Assembly: GCA_964593065.1 (NCBI GenBank)
Contig: CAZQGO010000011.1
Span: forward strand, 24,965-88,964
Origin: CAZQGO01 sp964593065
GTDB taxonomy: Bacteria > Oederibacteriota > JAAXVQ01
DNA length: 64,000 nt
Direction of reading: 5' to 3'
Part shown: positions 48,595 to 57,382 of the stretch, one piece after another
Layout: every line of letters begins with the position of its first letter
Position numbering within the stretch: the first letter of the stretch is position 1
The notes under the pieces: model-generated
The model's database searches: none
Told to the model about the DNA's origin: nothing
The model's input: the letters and a program-made list of their open reading frames with translations, nothing else
Position numbers and translations under genes: made by a program

Positions 48595-51500
48595 TTATGC
48601 CTTTTTCTCGAAGCGTTTCAGCCGTTCTTCCACCAGCGTATACAGGAGGGGGATGAAGACCAGCGTCAGGACGGTGGAAACGCTCAGCCCGAAAATGACC
48701 GCCACCGCCATGGGGGCTTCCGTTTCCCCCCCTTCCCCCAGGCCCAGTGCCATGGGCAGCATGCCCAGGATCGTGGTCAGGGTGGTCATCAGGATGGGCC
48801 GGAGACGCGTGCGGCCGGCGGCGGCCACCGCCTCCAGCAGGGGCTGCCCGCGCCGCCGCAGGATGTTGGTGAAATCCACCAGCAAAATGCTGTTGGAGAC
48901 CACGATGCCCGCCATCATGATGATGCCCAGGAAGGAAACCACGGACAAAGTTTGTCCGGTCAACAGCAGGCCCCAGATGACGCCGATGATGCCGAGCGGC
49001 ACGGCGAACATGATGATGAAGGGATCGAGCAGGGATTCGAACTGGGCCACGAGCACCATGTACACCAGGAGCACGGCCAGACCCAGGGCGAAGAGCAGGT
49101 TGCGGAAGGCGTCCAGCATGTCCTGGTAGGTGCCGGCCACCTTGATGGTGAACTGGTCGGGAACCGTGATCTGGTTGCGGATCCGGCGCTGGATCTCGGC
49201 GGCCACGTCGCCCGGCGCCCGGCCGCTGACCTGGGCCGAGATCGTGATGATGCGCTCCTGGTTCTTGCGGTCGATGGTCACCGGGCCTTCACCGGTGGCG
49301 ATTTTGGCCAGGCTGGCCACCGGCACTTTTTCTCCGAGGGGCGTGACCACGAAGACGCGCCGCAAATCCTGCAGGGTCGCCCGGTCCTGCTCGCGGTACC
49401 GCACCAGGATGTTGTATTCCTTGCCCTTGACCGGATCGCGGTACAGGGAGGCGACCGTGCCCGCCATGGCGGTTTCGATGGACTTGGAAACCTGCGCCAG
49501 GGTCAGGCCCAGGTCCGCGACCCGCTCCCGGTCGATTTCGATCCTCATTTCGGGCAGGCCTTCCTCGCGCGAAATTTCCGGATCGCGGACGCCCTTGACC
49601 TTGAGCATGAGGTCCTGCACCCGCTGCGCCAAGTCCCGGGCGGTGATCAGGTCGTACCCCTGGATTTCCACCTGGATGGGCGCGCCGCTGTTCAAGCTGC
49701 CCATGCCCTGGTCCGTGCTCAGCCGGATTTCCGCTCCCGGGATTCCGGCCAGCGCCGGCCGCAGCGATTCCAGAACCTGGTCCGTCGTGCGCTGCCGCTG
49801 GTTGCGCTTGACCAGCTGGATGCTCATGGTGCCCGCGTGGGAGCCGGAAATTCCGCCGAAAATCGAGGCCATGGCGCCCATGCCCTGCCCCTCGATGCCC
49901 ACGCGGCTGAAATTTTCCTTCAACTCGGGCACCTGCTTTTCCAGGATGGCCTGGATGCGCTCCATCACGCGGCTGGTGTCCTCCAGGCGGGTTCCGATCG
50001 GCATTTTCAGGCTCAGGCGGATGCTGCCCTGGTCGGCGTTGGGGATGAATTCCGTGCCGATTAAGGGGATGAGCATCAGGCTGAAAACGAAAATTCCGAT
50101 CACGGACAGGATGACCCGGCGGCGGTGGCGCAGCGCGGCCGCCAGGACCCGCTGGTACCATTCCGTGAGCTTCTCCAGCCCGGCCGCAAACTGGCAATGA
50201 ATCTGGGAGACGGCTTGCTGCCAGCCGGGCAGCCGCCGCAGCCGGTCTTCGCACACGTTTTCGGTCCGGAGCAGTTTCGAGGTCAGGACCGGGATCAGCA
50301 TCAGGGCCACGAACAGGGAGGCGAAGAGCGAGAAGGATACCGTGTACGCCATGGGCTTGAAGATGATGCCCGCCAGGCCGGACACGAACAAGATGGGGAC
50401 GAAGACCACGATCGTGGTGGTGGTGGCGGCGATGACTGCGTTGCCGACCTCGCTCGCCCCCAGCAGCGAGGCCTCCCGCGGACGCTCCCCGGCCTGCAGG
50501 TGGCGGTAGATGTTTTCCAGCACCACAATGGCGTCGTCCACCAGCCGCCCGACGCCGAGGGCCAGGCCGCCCAAGGTGGCGATGTTCAGCGTCATGTGGG
50601 CGAAATACAGCAGGCTGAAAGTGGCCACGATGGAAATCGGGATGGATACCGATACGATGAGGGTGCTGCGCCAGTTCCCGAGAAAGATGAGGATCATGAG
50701 GATCGCCAGGACGCCGCCGATCAACACTTCCTGCTTGACGGTGTTGATGGACCCCTCGATTTCCTCGGCCGAGTCCATGATGGTCGTGACCTCCACGCCG
50801 GGGGGCAGGTCCGCCTGGAGTTTTTTCAGCTCCGCCCTCACCCGCTGGGCCACCTGTACCGTGTTGGAAGAGGAGGCTTTCTGCACCTGCACGAGCACGC
50901 CCGGCTTGCCGTTGATGCGCAGGACGGAGGTCTTTTCCTGGTAGTCGTCCCGGACATCGGCCACGTCGCGCAGGCGGATGGGCACGCCGCGGGGGGTGCC
51001 CACGATGGTGTCGGCGATCTCCGCCACCGTGCGGTACTGTCCGGTCGTGCGGACGATGTAGTCCATGGTGCCGATCTTTAAGTGTCCGCCCGGGGAATCG
51101 AGGTTGGCGGCCGCCAAGGCCCCCTGGACCTGCCCCAGCGAGAGGCCGCGGCCTTCGATACGGTTGCGGTGCAGGCGGATCTGGATTTCGCGGATCAGGC
51201 CGCCCGCGGTGGAAACCAGCGCCACGCCGTTGATGCGCGCCAGCCGCTGGGCGATGGTATCCTCGGCGATGGTGCGCAGCTCGTCCAAGCCCCGGTTCTC
51301 ACCCGAAACCCCGAGGAACACCACCGGCATCATGGAAGGGTCGAACTTGATGATCATGGGATTGTCGATGCCGTCCGGAAGATAGCGCTTGATCAGGTCG
51401 AGCTTCTCGCGGGCGTTGGTGGCGGCGGCATCCATGTCCGTGCCCCATTCGAATTCCAGCAGGACCACGGATAACTCCTGCAGGGACTTGGAGGTGACGT

Positions 51501-51735
51501 TCTTCACGTCCGTGACGGTGGACAGGATGCCCTCGATGGGCTTGGTCACCATGCTCTCGATTTCCTGCGGGCCGACGCCGCTGTAATTGGTGACCACGGC
51601 GATCATGGGGAAATTCATTTCCGGAAAAAGATCGATCTTGAGATTCTGCAGCGAGATCATGCCGAGCACGATCACGCCGACGAAAATCATGAACACCGTC
51701 AGGGGACGGCGAATGCCGAAACGCGACAGGAACAT
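48595..51735 (-). CDS. RND efflux pump inner-membrane subunit (AcrB/HAE1 family)
   Basis: The 1046-aa protein has the full RND layout: first helix IRRPLTVFMIFVGVIVLGMI, porter domain one (NYSGVGPQEIESMVTKPIE), helices 2-6 with GVGRLVDDAIVVLENIYRH holding the two Asp of the proton relay, helix 7 after VILSVIGIFVFSLM, porter domain two and the final helices with MAGIVVSNSILLVDF. It exports hydrophobic or amphiphilic substrates with the MFP and TolC encoded upstream. AAGGAG precedes the ATG. The substrate cannot be read; regulation by the MarR protein at the operon head is likely. Confidence 0.93.
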   Translation of the reverse strand: MFLSRFGIRRPLTVFMIFVGVIVLGMISLQNLKIDLFPEMNFPMIAVVTNYSGVGPQEIESMVTKPIEGILSTVTDVKNVTSKSLQELSVVLLEFEWGTDMDAAATNAREKLDLIKRYLPDGIDNPMIIKFDPSMMPVVFLGVSGENRGLDELRTIAEDTIAQRLARINGVALVSTAGGLIREIQIRLHRNRIEGRGLSLGQVQGALAAANLDSPGGHLKIGTMDYIVRTTGQYRTVAEIADTIVGTPRGVPIRLRDVADVRDDYQEKTSVLRINGKPGVLVQVQKASSSNTVQVAQRVRAELKKLQADLPPGVEVTTIMDSAEEIEGSINTVKQEVLIGGVLAILMILIFLGNWRSTLIVSVSIPISIVATFSLLYFAHMTLNIATLGGLALGVGRLVDDAIVVLENIYRHLQAGERPREASLLGASEVGNAVIAATTTTIVVFVPILFVSGLAGIIFKPMAYTVSFSLFASLFVALMLIPVLTSKLLRTENVCEDRLRRLPGWQQAVSQIHCQFAAGLEKLTEWYQRVLAAALRHRRRVILSVIGIFVFSLMLIPLIGTEFIPNADQGSIRLSLKMPIGTRLEDTSRVMERIQAILEKQVPELKENFSRVGIEGQGMGAMASIFGGISGSHAGTMSIQLVKRNQRQRTTDQVLESLRPALAGIPGAEIRLSTDQGMGSLNSGAPIQVEIQGYDLITARDLAQRVQDLMLKVKGVRDPEISREEGLPEMRIEIDRERVADLGLTLAQVSKSIETAMAGTVASLYRDPVKGKEYNILVRYREQDRATLQDLRRVFVVTPLGEKVPVASLAKIATGEGPVTIDRKNQERIITISAQVSGRAPGDVAAEIQRRIRNQITVPDQFTIKVAGTYQDMLDAFRNLLFALGLAVLLVYMVLVAQFESLLDPFIIMFAVPLGIIGVIWGLLLTGQTLSVVSFLGIIMMAGIVVSNSILLVDFTNILRRRGQPLLEAVAAAGRTRLRPILMTTLTTILGMLPMALGLGEGGETEAPMAVAVIFGLSVSTVLTLVFIPLLYTLVEERLKRFEKKA

Positions 51736-51747
51736 GGATCCGACTCC

Positions 51748-52650
51748 TTATTCGGTGACCTTCACGAGCGCATCCTCGGTCAGGCGGGTCTGGCCTTCCA
51801 CCACGATGCGGTCCTGCGGGGTGAGGCCGCTGAGAATTTCGATCCGGTCTCCCTGGGGCCAGCCCGGCACCACGTCCCGGCGCTGGGCCCGGTCTTTCTC
51901 CACCAGGAAAACGAAGCGCTTCTGGTTTTCCTTCAGCAGGGCGTCGCTGGGCACGAGCAGGGCGTGGTCCTTCCGGTTCACCACCAGGGTCACGTCCGCG
52001 AACATTCCGGGTTTGAGCTTGCCGCCGGCGGGCTCCAGCCGGACCAGGACCCGGGCCGTGCGGGAGGTCCGGTCCACGACCGGGGAGATCCTCGTCACGG
52101 CACCCTGGAAGGCCTCGCCGGGATAGGCTTCCACGGCAATGTGCGCGGGTTGCCCCTCGGCCACCCTCGGCAGGTCCTGTTCGATGACGTTGATCACCAC
52201 CTGCAGGCGCTTGGGATTCACCACCAAGGCCACCGGGGTCCCGGGCATGCCGGCGGCGGGAGACACGGAGGCGCCGATATCGAGCAGGCGCTCGGCCACC
52301 ACGCCGGCGATCGGAGCCTTGACGGGCGACAGCGGATACGTCACGCCGATCTCGTCCCGTTCCACCCAAGCCAGGGTTTCATCCTTGGCCACGCGGTCCC
52401 CTTCGGCCTTGACGTAGCGCAGCAATTTGCCCGGCACCTTGGAATAGGCGTTGGCTTCCTCCTCGGCGGTGATGGTCCCGGACAGGGCGACGGTTTCCAG
52501 GGCCTCCTGCACCTGCGGCGTCATGACCCGGACCGCGATGGGCAATTCCACCTTGCCTTGCTTTTTTCCCAGGTTCGACGCCACGCGCGCTCCGATCAAG
52601 ATGACCACGCCGGCGATCACGATCCATCCCATCCATTTTTTCCAACGCAT
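51748..52650 (-). CDS. RND periplasmic adaptor (membrane fusion protein)
   Basis: The 300-aa protein has an N-terminal membrane helix (residues about 5-24), the lipoyl/barrel-sandwich pair (VALSGTITAEEEANAYSKV near 54-72, SPVKAPIAGVVAERLLDIG near 108-126), a beta-barrel (RTSRTARVLVRLEPAG) and a membrane-proximal domain with ILSGLTPQDRIVVEG. The alpha-hairpin is very short, so it is a compact adaptor. It links the RND subunit 12 nt downstream to the TolC-like channel. Confidence 0.9.
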   Translation of the reverse strand: MRWKKWMGWIVIAGVVILIGARVASNLGKKQGKVELPIAVRVMTPQVQEALETVALSGTITAEEEANAYSKVPGKLLRYVKAEGDRVAKDETLAWVERDEIGVTYPLSPVKAPIAGVVAERLLDIGASVSPAAGMPGTPVALVVNPKRLQVVINVIEQDLPRVAEGQPAHIAVEAYPGEAFQGAVTRISPVVDRTSRTARVLVRLEPAGGKLKPGMFADVTLVVNRKDHALLVPSDALLKENQKRFVFLVEKDRAQRRDVVPGWPQGDRIEILSGLTPQDRIVVEGQTRLTEDALVKVTE

Positions 52651-52709
52651 GATTTGCTCTTCCTTTCCTGACGTTTGGTCCCGCGCCGCAGGAGCAGCGC
52701 GGGATCGGG

Positions 52710-53699
52710 CTAAAATTCCAGATTGAGGGTCAGCCAGTGGTCCCAGGCCTGAATGGGGTCCTGCACGGCGGCGTAGTCCAGTCGCAGCGCCGTCTCGGCC
52801 CAGCCGATCCAGGGCAGGACGGCGCCCCCGCCCAGGGACCAGAAGCCGTCGGCATAGCCGCCGCGCGCGAACAGCACGCGGGCAAAACCATACTCCACCC
52901 CTGCGCGCAGCCGCAGCGGCCGGGAGCTGAAGGCTTGTTCCGCATCCGCCGTCACCAGCACCCGGTGGAGCGGCGCCAGGGTCCTCTGATAGGACGCGCC
53001 CAACTTGCAGGTGGTCGGAAAACGCTCGCGGTAGCCCGAGGCCCAGGCCAGTTGCGTGTACGCATCGCGGGCCGCCAGCGCCAGGGTCAGTCCGTCCCAC
53101 GCGGCCCACGAGATCCCCGCGTCCAGGCCCCAACCCCCGGCCCGGGTCTGGTCCAGCAAATGGTACAAGCCCTTGAGGGTCACGCCTGCGGCCAGGCCCC
53201 AGGGAAGCGGGGTCCCGTATCCCAGGCTGTAACACCCTTCAATATCCGAAAAAAGGTAGTTCGGGTTCAAGGAATCGACCTGGCGCGCTTCAATATTATA
53301 GGCGGCCGCGAAATGCACGACGCTGACGCCGAGCGCACCCCAGGGTTTCTGCGCCGTGGTTCCCGAAAGCTGGTCTTTCGGGAACCCAAAGGCGGCCAAA
53401 GGCAGTACATAGGCGAACTGGGAATAGTCTCCCCCCTCCGGAATCACGGTATAGGTCGCCGCGAATTCCTGGCGGTCCACGGACGCCAGTCCCGCCGGAT
53501 TCCAAAACGCCGAGCCGACATCCCCCGGCACGGCCGTATAGGCCCCGCCCAGGGCCAGGGCGCGCGCTCCCGTTCCCAGCTTCAAAAACGCGCCGGCAGT
53601 TCCCGCCGCCGGGGCGGCCCAGCCCGAAGCCGCTGCCGCGCAGGTCCAGCAGGCTGCGCCCAAAATCGCCAGCCATGGATTACGCCAGTGTCGGTTCAT
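52710..53699 (-). CDS. PorV/PorQ-family outer-membrane protein (copy B)
   Basis: The 329-aa protein has a signal peptide ending near ASGWAAPAAG and the PorV/PorQ motif KLGTGARALALGGAYTAVPGD followed by SAFWNPAGLASV. Barrel-type strands follow (ALGVSVVHFAAAYNIEAR, YGFARVLFARGGYADGFWS, ending TLNLEF with a terminal Phe). It matches copy A at 41.8 kb in length (both 329 aa), motif and position after a subtilase gene. Here the pair sits between tolC and the MFP gene. In type IX secretion PorV is the cargo shuttle; whether that role applies here is unknown. Confidence 0.82.
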   Translation of the reverse strand: MNRHWRNPWLAILGAACWTCAAAASGWAAPAAGTAGAFLKLGTGARALALGGAYTAVPGDVGSAFWNPAGLASVDRQEFAATYTVIPEGGDYSQFAYVLPLAAFGFPKDQLSGTTAQKPWGALGVSVVHFAAAYNIEARQVDSLNPNYLFSDIEGCYSLGYGTPLPWGLAAGVTLKGLYHLLDQTRAGGWGLDAGISWAAWDGLTLALAARDAYTQLAWASGYRERFPTTCKLGASYQRTLAPLHRVLVTADAEQAFSSRPLRLRAGVEYGFARVLFARGGYADGFWSLGGGAVLPWIGWAETALRLDYAAVQDPIQAWDHWLTLNLEF

Positions 53700-53792
53700 G
53701 CCCTCATTCCAAGGACTCCGGGGTTTCCGGAAGGATGCCCGGGGCAACCGGGTTGCGCCCGCGGCGCAGCTTTCGCGCTTGCCGCTCCGCGG

Positions 53793-55418
53793 CTATTCAT
53801 GCAGGACCGCGATCACCTGGGTCCGGCTGCCACGGCCGTCCTTCAGGGTCACGCGCAGATAATAAGCGCCGTTGGCCACGTTGTCGCCGACGCCGTTGCG
53901 CCCGTCCCAAGCCACGTAATTCTTGCCCGCCATGGTCTCGGAGGCGTTGAAATGACGTTCCCATACCAGGTCGCGGGAAACGTCGTAGATACGAACCCAG
54001 CCCTCCGCCGGGGACTCCAGCAGGAAGACGATATTCGTCGCCCCGTCCCGGCCGGGACGAAAGGGATTGGGGTAATTGTACAGGGTCAGCTCGGGCCGGA
54101 CCACGGGCGGGTTGCCCAGGGCCGACAGCAAATCAATGCGTCCTGCGCCTGTTTCCTGGTCCGTTCCGGGAGGGCCGATGTCCAAAGCCGTGGTCTTGAG
54201 CAGGTCCTGCACCTGGTCGGCGGTCAGGTTCAGGTCGCGCGCCCACAAGACCTGGGCCGCGCCGCTCACCAGCGCCGCCGCCATGGAGGTCCCCGCGCTC
54301 ACGGCATATTCCCCCGCCTCCGGGCCGCCCATGAAATCCGTGATAAAGCTGTTTTCATCCCAATAGGTGCTCAGAATGCCGGTGTCCTTGTTGAAGGCTT
54401 CCTCGCCCGAGCCCCCGGGCGCGGACACCCCGACATACGGACCATACGAGGAATAACTGGCCCGGGCATCCCAGGGGTCGGTGGCCGCTACGGCCAGTAC
54501 GTGGTTCAACGCCGCGGGGTAGAACAGGGTGTTATCCCCGGAGTTGCCGGCGGCGGCGACGACCAGGCACCCATGCGTATAAGCATAATCCACCGCGGCC
54601 TGCAAGGCCGGCGGCGCCCCCCCGTCCTCGGACGGTCCGCCCAGGGAGAGGTTGATGATCCGGGCCCCCGCGTTGACGGCCCAGTAAATCCCTTCGGCGA
54701 TGTCCGCATCCTGGCCCTCGCCGTCTCGGTTCAGCACCTTGACCGGAATGACCTTGCCGGTCCAGCTGCAGCCCGCCACGCCCACGGCATTGTTCGTGGC
54801 GGCGGTGATGATGCCGGCGACGTGCGTGCCGTGGCCGTTGTCGTCCCGGCCATCGGACGGCGGAGTGTAATTGTCCTGGTGGACGAGACTCACGCCGGGC
54901 AGGAGCCGGTCCTTCAGGTCAGGATGGTCCAAGTCCACACCCGTATCCACCACCGCCACGACCAGGGCGGCATTGCCTTCGGACAGCGACCAGGCATAAT
55001 TGGCGTTGATCCTGGGCAGATGCCACTGCTGGTACCGCCGTTCATTGCGCTGGGGCAGATAATAGGGATCGTTGGGTACGACTTCCTCCGCCAAGGCATA
55101 ACGCCAGTAATTCGGCTGCGCCCAGGCCACCGACGGCTCCCGGCTCCAGGCCGCCGCCCATGCCCGGGCGGTTTTTCCGGCCGGAACCGGCATGCGGTAG
55201 GCTCCCAGGACGCCTGCCGCCCCCGCGCCCGGCAGGCCCGCCGGGCGTGCTGCGCCGGGCTTGAGCTTCACCAGGATTTCCCGGGCCTGCCGCTGGCCCG
55301 AAAGGCGCGGCGGCACCTGCAAAGGCTCACGGTCCGGCCGCGGCGCGGCAGCCGCGGCGAGGATCAAGCCTGCGGCCGCAAGCGCAATTCCCCCGAATAA
55401 TCTGAGACGCGGTTTCAC
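53793..55418 (-). CDS. Secreted subtilisin-like protease (S8) with YNYPNPF C-terminal module (copy B)
   Basis: The 541-aa protein (GTG start) has a signal peptide (LFGGIALAAAGLILAAAAA), a prodomain (about 47-120) and a subtilase domain with Asp in AVVDTGVDLDHPDL, His in GHGTHVAGIIT, Asn in VAAAGNS and Ser in GTSMAAALVSGAA. The last ~100 residues start YNYPNPFRPGRDG and contain VAWDGRNGVGDNVANGAYYL, a FlgD-Ig-like module very close to that of copy A. It lies 28 nt after tolC and 93 nt before the PorV-like gene, inside the efflux operon. The protease could mature an exported product or a pump component. Confidence 0.88.
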   Translation of the reverse strand: MKPRLRLFGGIALAAAGLILAAAAAPRPDREPLQVPPRLSGQRQAREILVKLKPGAARPAGLPGAGAAGVLGAYRMPVPAGKTARAWAAAWSREPSVAWAQPNYWRYALAEEVVPNDPYYLPQRNERRYQQWHLPRINANYAWSLSEGNAALVVAVVDTGVDLDHPDLKDRLLPGVSLVHQDNYTPPSDGRDDNGHGTHVAGIITAATNNAVGVAGCSWTGKVIPVKVLNRDGEGQDADIAEGIYWAVNAGARIINLSLGGPSEDGGAPPALQAAVDYAYTHGCLVVAAAGNSGDNTLFYPAALNHVLAVAATDPWDARASYSSYGPYVGVSAPGGSGEEAFNKDTGILSTYWDENSFITDFMGGPEAGEYAVSAGTSMAAALVSGAAQVLWARDLNLTADQVQDLLKTTALDIGPPGTDQETGAGRIDLLSALGNPPVVRPELTLYNYPNPFRPGRDGATNIVFLLESPAEGWVRIYDVSRDLVWERHFNASETMAGKNYVAWDGRNGVGDNVANGAYYLRVTLKDGRGSRTQVIAVLHE

Positions 55419-55446
55419 GCGCTTCGCCTCCGCGGTCCCGCCCGCA

Positions 55447-56808
55447 TTACAGGGATTCGCCGATGGCTTGGCGCAGCTTGATGCGGGCGACCATGTAATC
55501 CAGCTGCGCCTGCAGGTAATTGGTCTGCGCCTGGTTTAAGGCGAGTTGTGCGTCCAGGACATCCAAATTGGCCATCAGACCGTGGGCATACTGCTCCTCG
55601 GCGATGCGGTAGCCTTCCTGGGCCAGTTCCGTGTTTTTTCTCTGCACGCCGACGCTTTCCTGGGCGGCCATCAGGTCCAGGTAGGCGCTTTCCACCTCGA
55701 TGCGGATGCCCTCTTCCAGGGCCTGCCGGCCCAGTTCGGCTTCCCGTACGTGGGCGGCCGCCGCTTCGGTCTTGGGCCAGGCCGCCAGATTGTCCCAAAA
55801 AGTCCAGTTCAATCCCAGGGTGATCTGCCAGGAATGCTGCAGGTTGGCCGCCTCGGGGGGAAACCCCTGGTCTTGATAATCATAGTAGCTCCAGGAGCCG
55901 TTCAGGGCCAGGTTGGGAAAATTACTCGACCAGGCCAGGGTGTGGCTGACTTCGGCCATCCGCTTGGCCCGTTCCAGGTTCCGAAGCTCCTGCCGGCGTT
56001 CCAAGGCCAGCTGCTGCATCTGGGGCAGCGGCGGCCACTGCTCCTCAATGATTTCCAGGCTGCCCTGCAGGCGGTAGGGCCGGGAACCATCCAAGCCGGT
56101 CAGGTTTTCCAGGTTCTTCCGGGCCAAAACCAGGGCATTGCGGGTTTTCAGGAGGTTCGGTTGCAGGTTCGCCACCTGGACCTCGGAACGCAGGAGGTCG
56201 TAATTGGATGCCGAGCCTTCGCGGTAGCGCGCTTTGACCACGGCCAGATGTTGCTGCATCTGGGCCAGGGATTCCTCCATGACCGCCACCAAGCGCTCCG
56301 TGACCATGACCCCGTAGAACGACCGGGTCAGGTCCAGGTACAGCCGGTTGCGGGCCAGGGCGCTTTCGGCCTGGGCCGTCTCGTGTTGCAGCTCCGCCAG
56401 ATGCAGCCCGCTCAACAGCTTGAAGCCCGTGAACAGCGGCTGACTGATCATCAACTGGCCGGAATAATAGCTCGGGGCCACTTCGATTTGCTGGGTGAAG
56501 CCGCCCAGGTCCAGGCTCATGAACATGGGCTTGTTGTCCAGCACGTAACCGGCCTGCAGGCTGGCCGTGGGGCCGAAGGCGAGAACGGCCTGCCACCATT
56601 GGGCGCGGGCGGCCTGCTCCCGGGCCAATGCCATGCGGTAATCGCGGTTGTTGCGTTGCGCCTGCTGCAGCAGGTCTTCGAAGGTATAGGCCTCCGCCGT
56701 CAGAGAGGTTCCGTCGGGGGCATCCGCGGCGGCGGGCGCTTGCGCACCGGCCGCGACGGCGAAAAGAAGCACGCCGACTAGGGCGGCGGGCCAAATGAAT
56801 TGTTTCAC
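55447..56808 (-). CDS. TolC-family outer-membrane efflux channel
   Basis: The 453-aa protein has a signal peptide (ALVGVLLFAVAAGAQA) and the two TolC repeats: AYTFEDLLQQAQRNNRDYRMA opens the first, YREGSASNYDLLRSEVQVANL is the loop-helix motif, and the second half has VREAELGRQALEEGIRIEVE and YAHGLMANLDVLDAQLALNQAQTN-type sequence. It forms the outer-membrane exit duct for the RND pump. The GTG start overlaps the marR TGA (GTGA). Confidence 0.92.
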   Translation of the reverse strand: MKQFIWPAALVGVLLFAVAAGAQAPAAADAPDGTSLTAEAYTFEDLLQQAQRNNRDYRMALAREQAARAQWWQAVLAFGPTASLQAGYVLDNKPMFMSLDLGGFTQQIEVAPSYYSGQLMISQPLFTGFKLLSGLHLAELQHETAQAESALARNRLYLDLTRSFYGVMVTERLVAVMEESLAQMQQHLAVVKARYREGSASNYDLLRSEVQVANLQPNLLKTRNALVLARKNLENLTGLDGSRPYRLQGSLEIIEEQWPPLPQMQQLALERRQELRNLERAKRMAEVSHTLAWSSNFPNLALNGSWSYYDYQDQGFPPEAANLQHSWQITLGLNWTFWDNLAAWPKTEAAAAHVREAELGRQALEEGIRIEVESAYLDLMAAQESVGVQRKNTELAQEGYRIAEEQYAHGLMANLDVLDAQLALNQAQTNYLQAQLDYMVARIKLRQAIGESL

Positions 56809-57269
56809 GGTGTCGACCTCCGCGTTCGATCCCCGCCCAGGATCCTCTCCAGGGTCCGGAAGGCGGAAATCATCTGCTTTTGTTCGGTTTCGCTCAGGGT
56901 CTTCAGCAGCGCCTCGATGTGCTCCCGGGCCCGGCGGTGCTGGATGCGGCATTCCCGCTGTCCCTTGTCCGTCACGCGGATCCGGACCACGCGCCGGTCC
57001 CGGTCGTCCCGCACGCGCGTGACGATGCCCACCCCCACCAGGCGCTGGATGGTGGCGGTCATGGAGGACAAGGCCACGCCCCCCCAATGCGCCAGTTCAC
57101 CCATGGTCTGAGGGCCTTGCTGAGCCAGGTGGTCCAGGACCTGGTATTGCCCGAGGGTCATGCTGGCCTCGACCAGCTTGGGCCGGCCGGCCAAGCGGGC
57201 ATCGATCCCCTTTTTCATCAGGGGCATGAGGTGCACCAGATAATCGGCCCGCGCGCGCTGCTGCAACAC
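56805..57269 (-). CDS. MarR-family transcriptional regulator
   Basis: The 154-aa protein has the winged helix of MarR: LGQYQVLDHLAQQGPQTMGEL, then VALSSMTATIQRLVGVGIVTR as recognition region and DDRDRRVVRIRVTDKGQ as the wing. It is the first gene of the efflux operon and overlaps tolC. The GTG at 57269 has GGAGG 7 nt upstream. It probably represses its own operon through the direct repeats at 57293-57319 and is released by a pump substrate. Confidence 0.92.
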   Translation of the reverse strand: MLQQRARADYLVHLMPLMKKGIDARLAGRPKLVEASMTLGQYQVLDHLAQQGPQTMGELAHWGGVALSSMTATIQRLVGVGIVTRVRDDRDRRVVRIRVTDKGQRECRIQHRRAREHIEALLKTLSETEQKQMISAFRTLERILGGDRTRRSTP

Positions 57270-57292
57270 CTTAACGCCTCCGGAAGGACAGC

Positions 57293-57319
57293 CAAATAGT
57301 TAGGTAGTCAAATAGTTAG
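57293..57319. promoter_or_regulatory. Candidate MarR operator (11-bp direct repeats)
   Basis: CAAATAGTTAG occurs at 57293-57303 and again at 57309-57319, a 16-bp period. The pair lies just downstream of the promoter and upstream of the marR ribosome site, where bound repressor would block initiation. Confidence 0.6.
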
Positions 57320-57329
57320 TTGTTCGAAG

Positions 57330-57358
57330 AATATACCATCCCCCGCGGGGGACGTCAA
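57330..57358 (-). promoter_or_regulatory. Sigma70-type promoter of the marR-tolC-RND operon
   Basis: On the minus strand TTGACG (57353-57358) and TATATT (57330-57335) are 17 nt apart. The spacer contains the 12-bp palindrome CCCCCGCGGGGG (57340-57351). Confidence 0.7.
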
Positions 57359-57382
57359 GCGCTTTCGGAAACCGGTCGCGGG

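Noticed and set aside
52737..55400. An 887-codon plus-strand open frame opposite the PorV-like and S8 genes
   Set aside because: It spans two real minus-strand genes and their gap, has no domain and no credible ribosome site.
57340..57351. clpB terminator
   Set aside because: The CCCCCGCGGGGG palindrome leaves no room for a loop and lies inside a promoter spacer.
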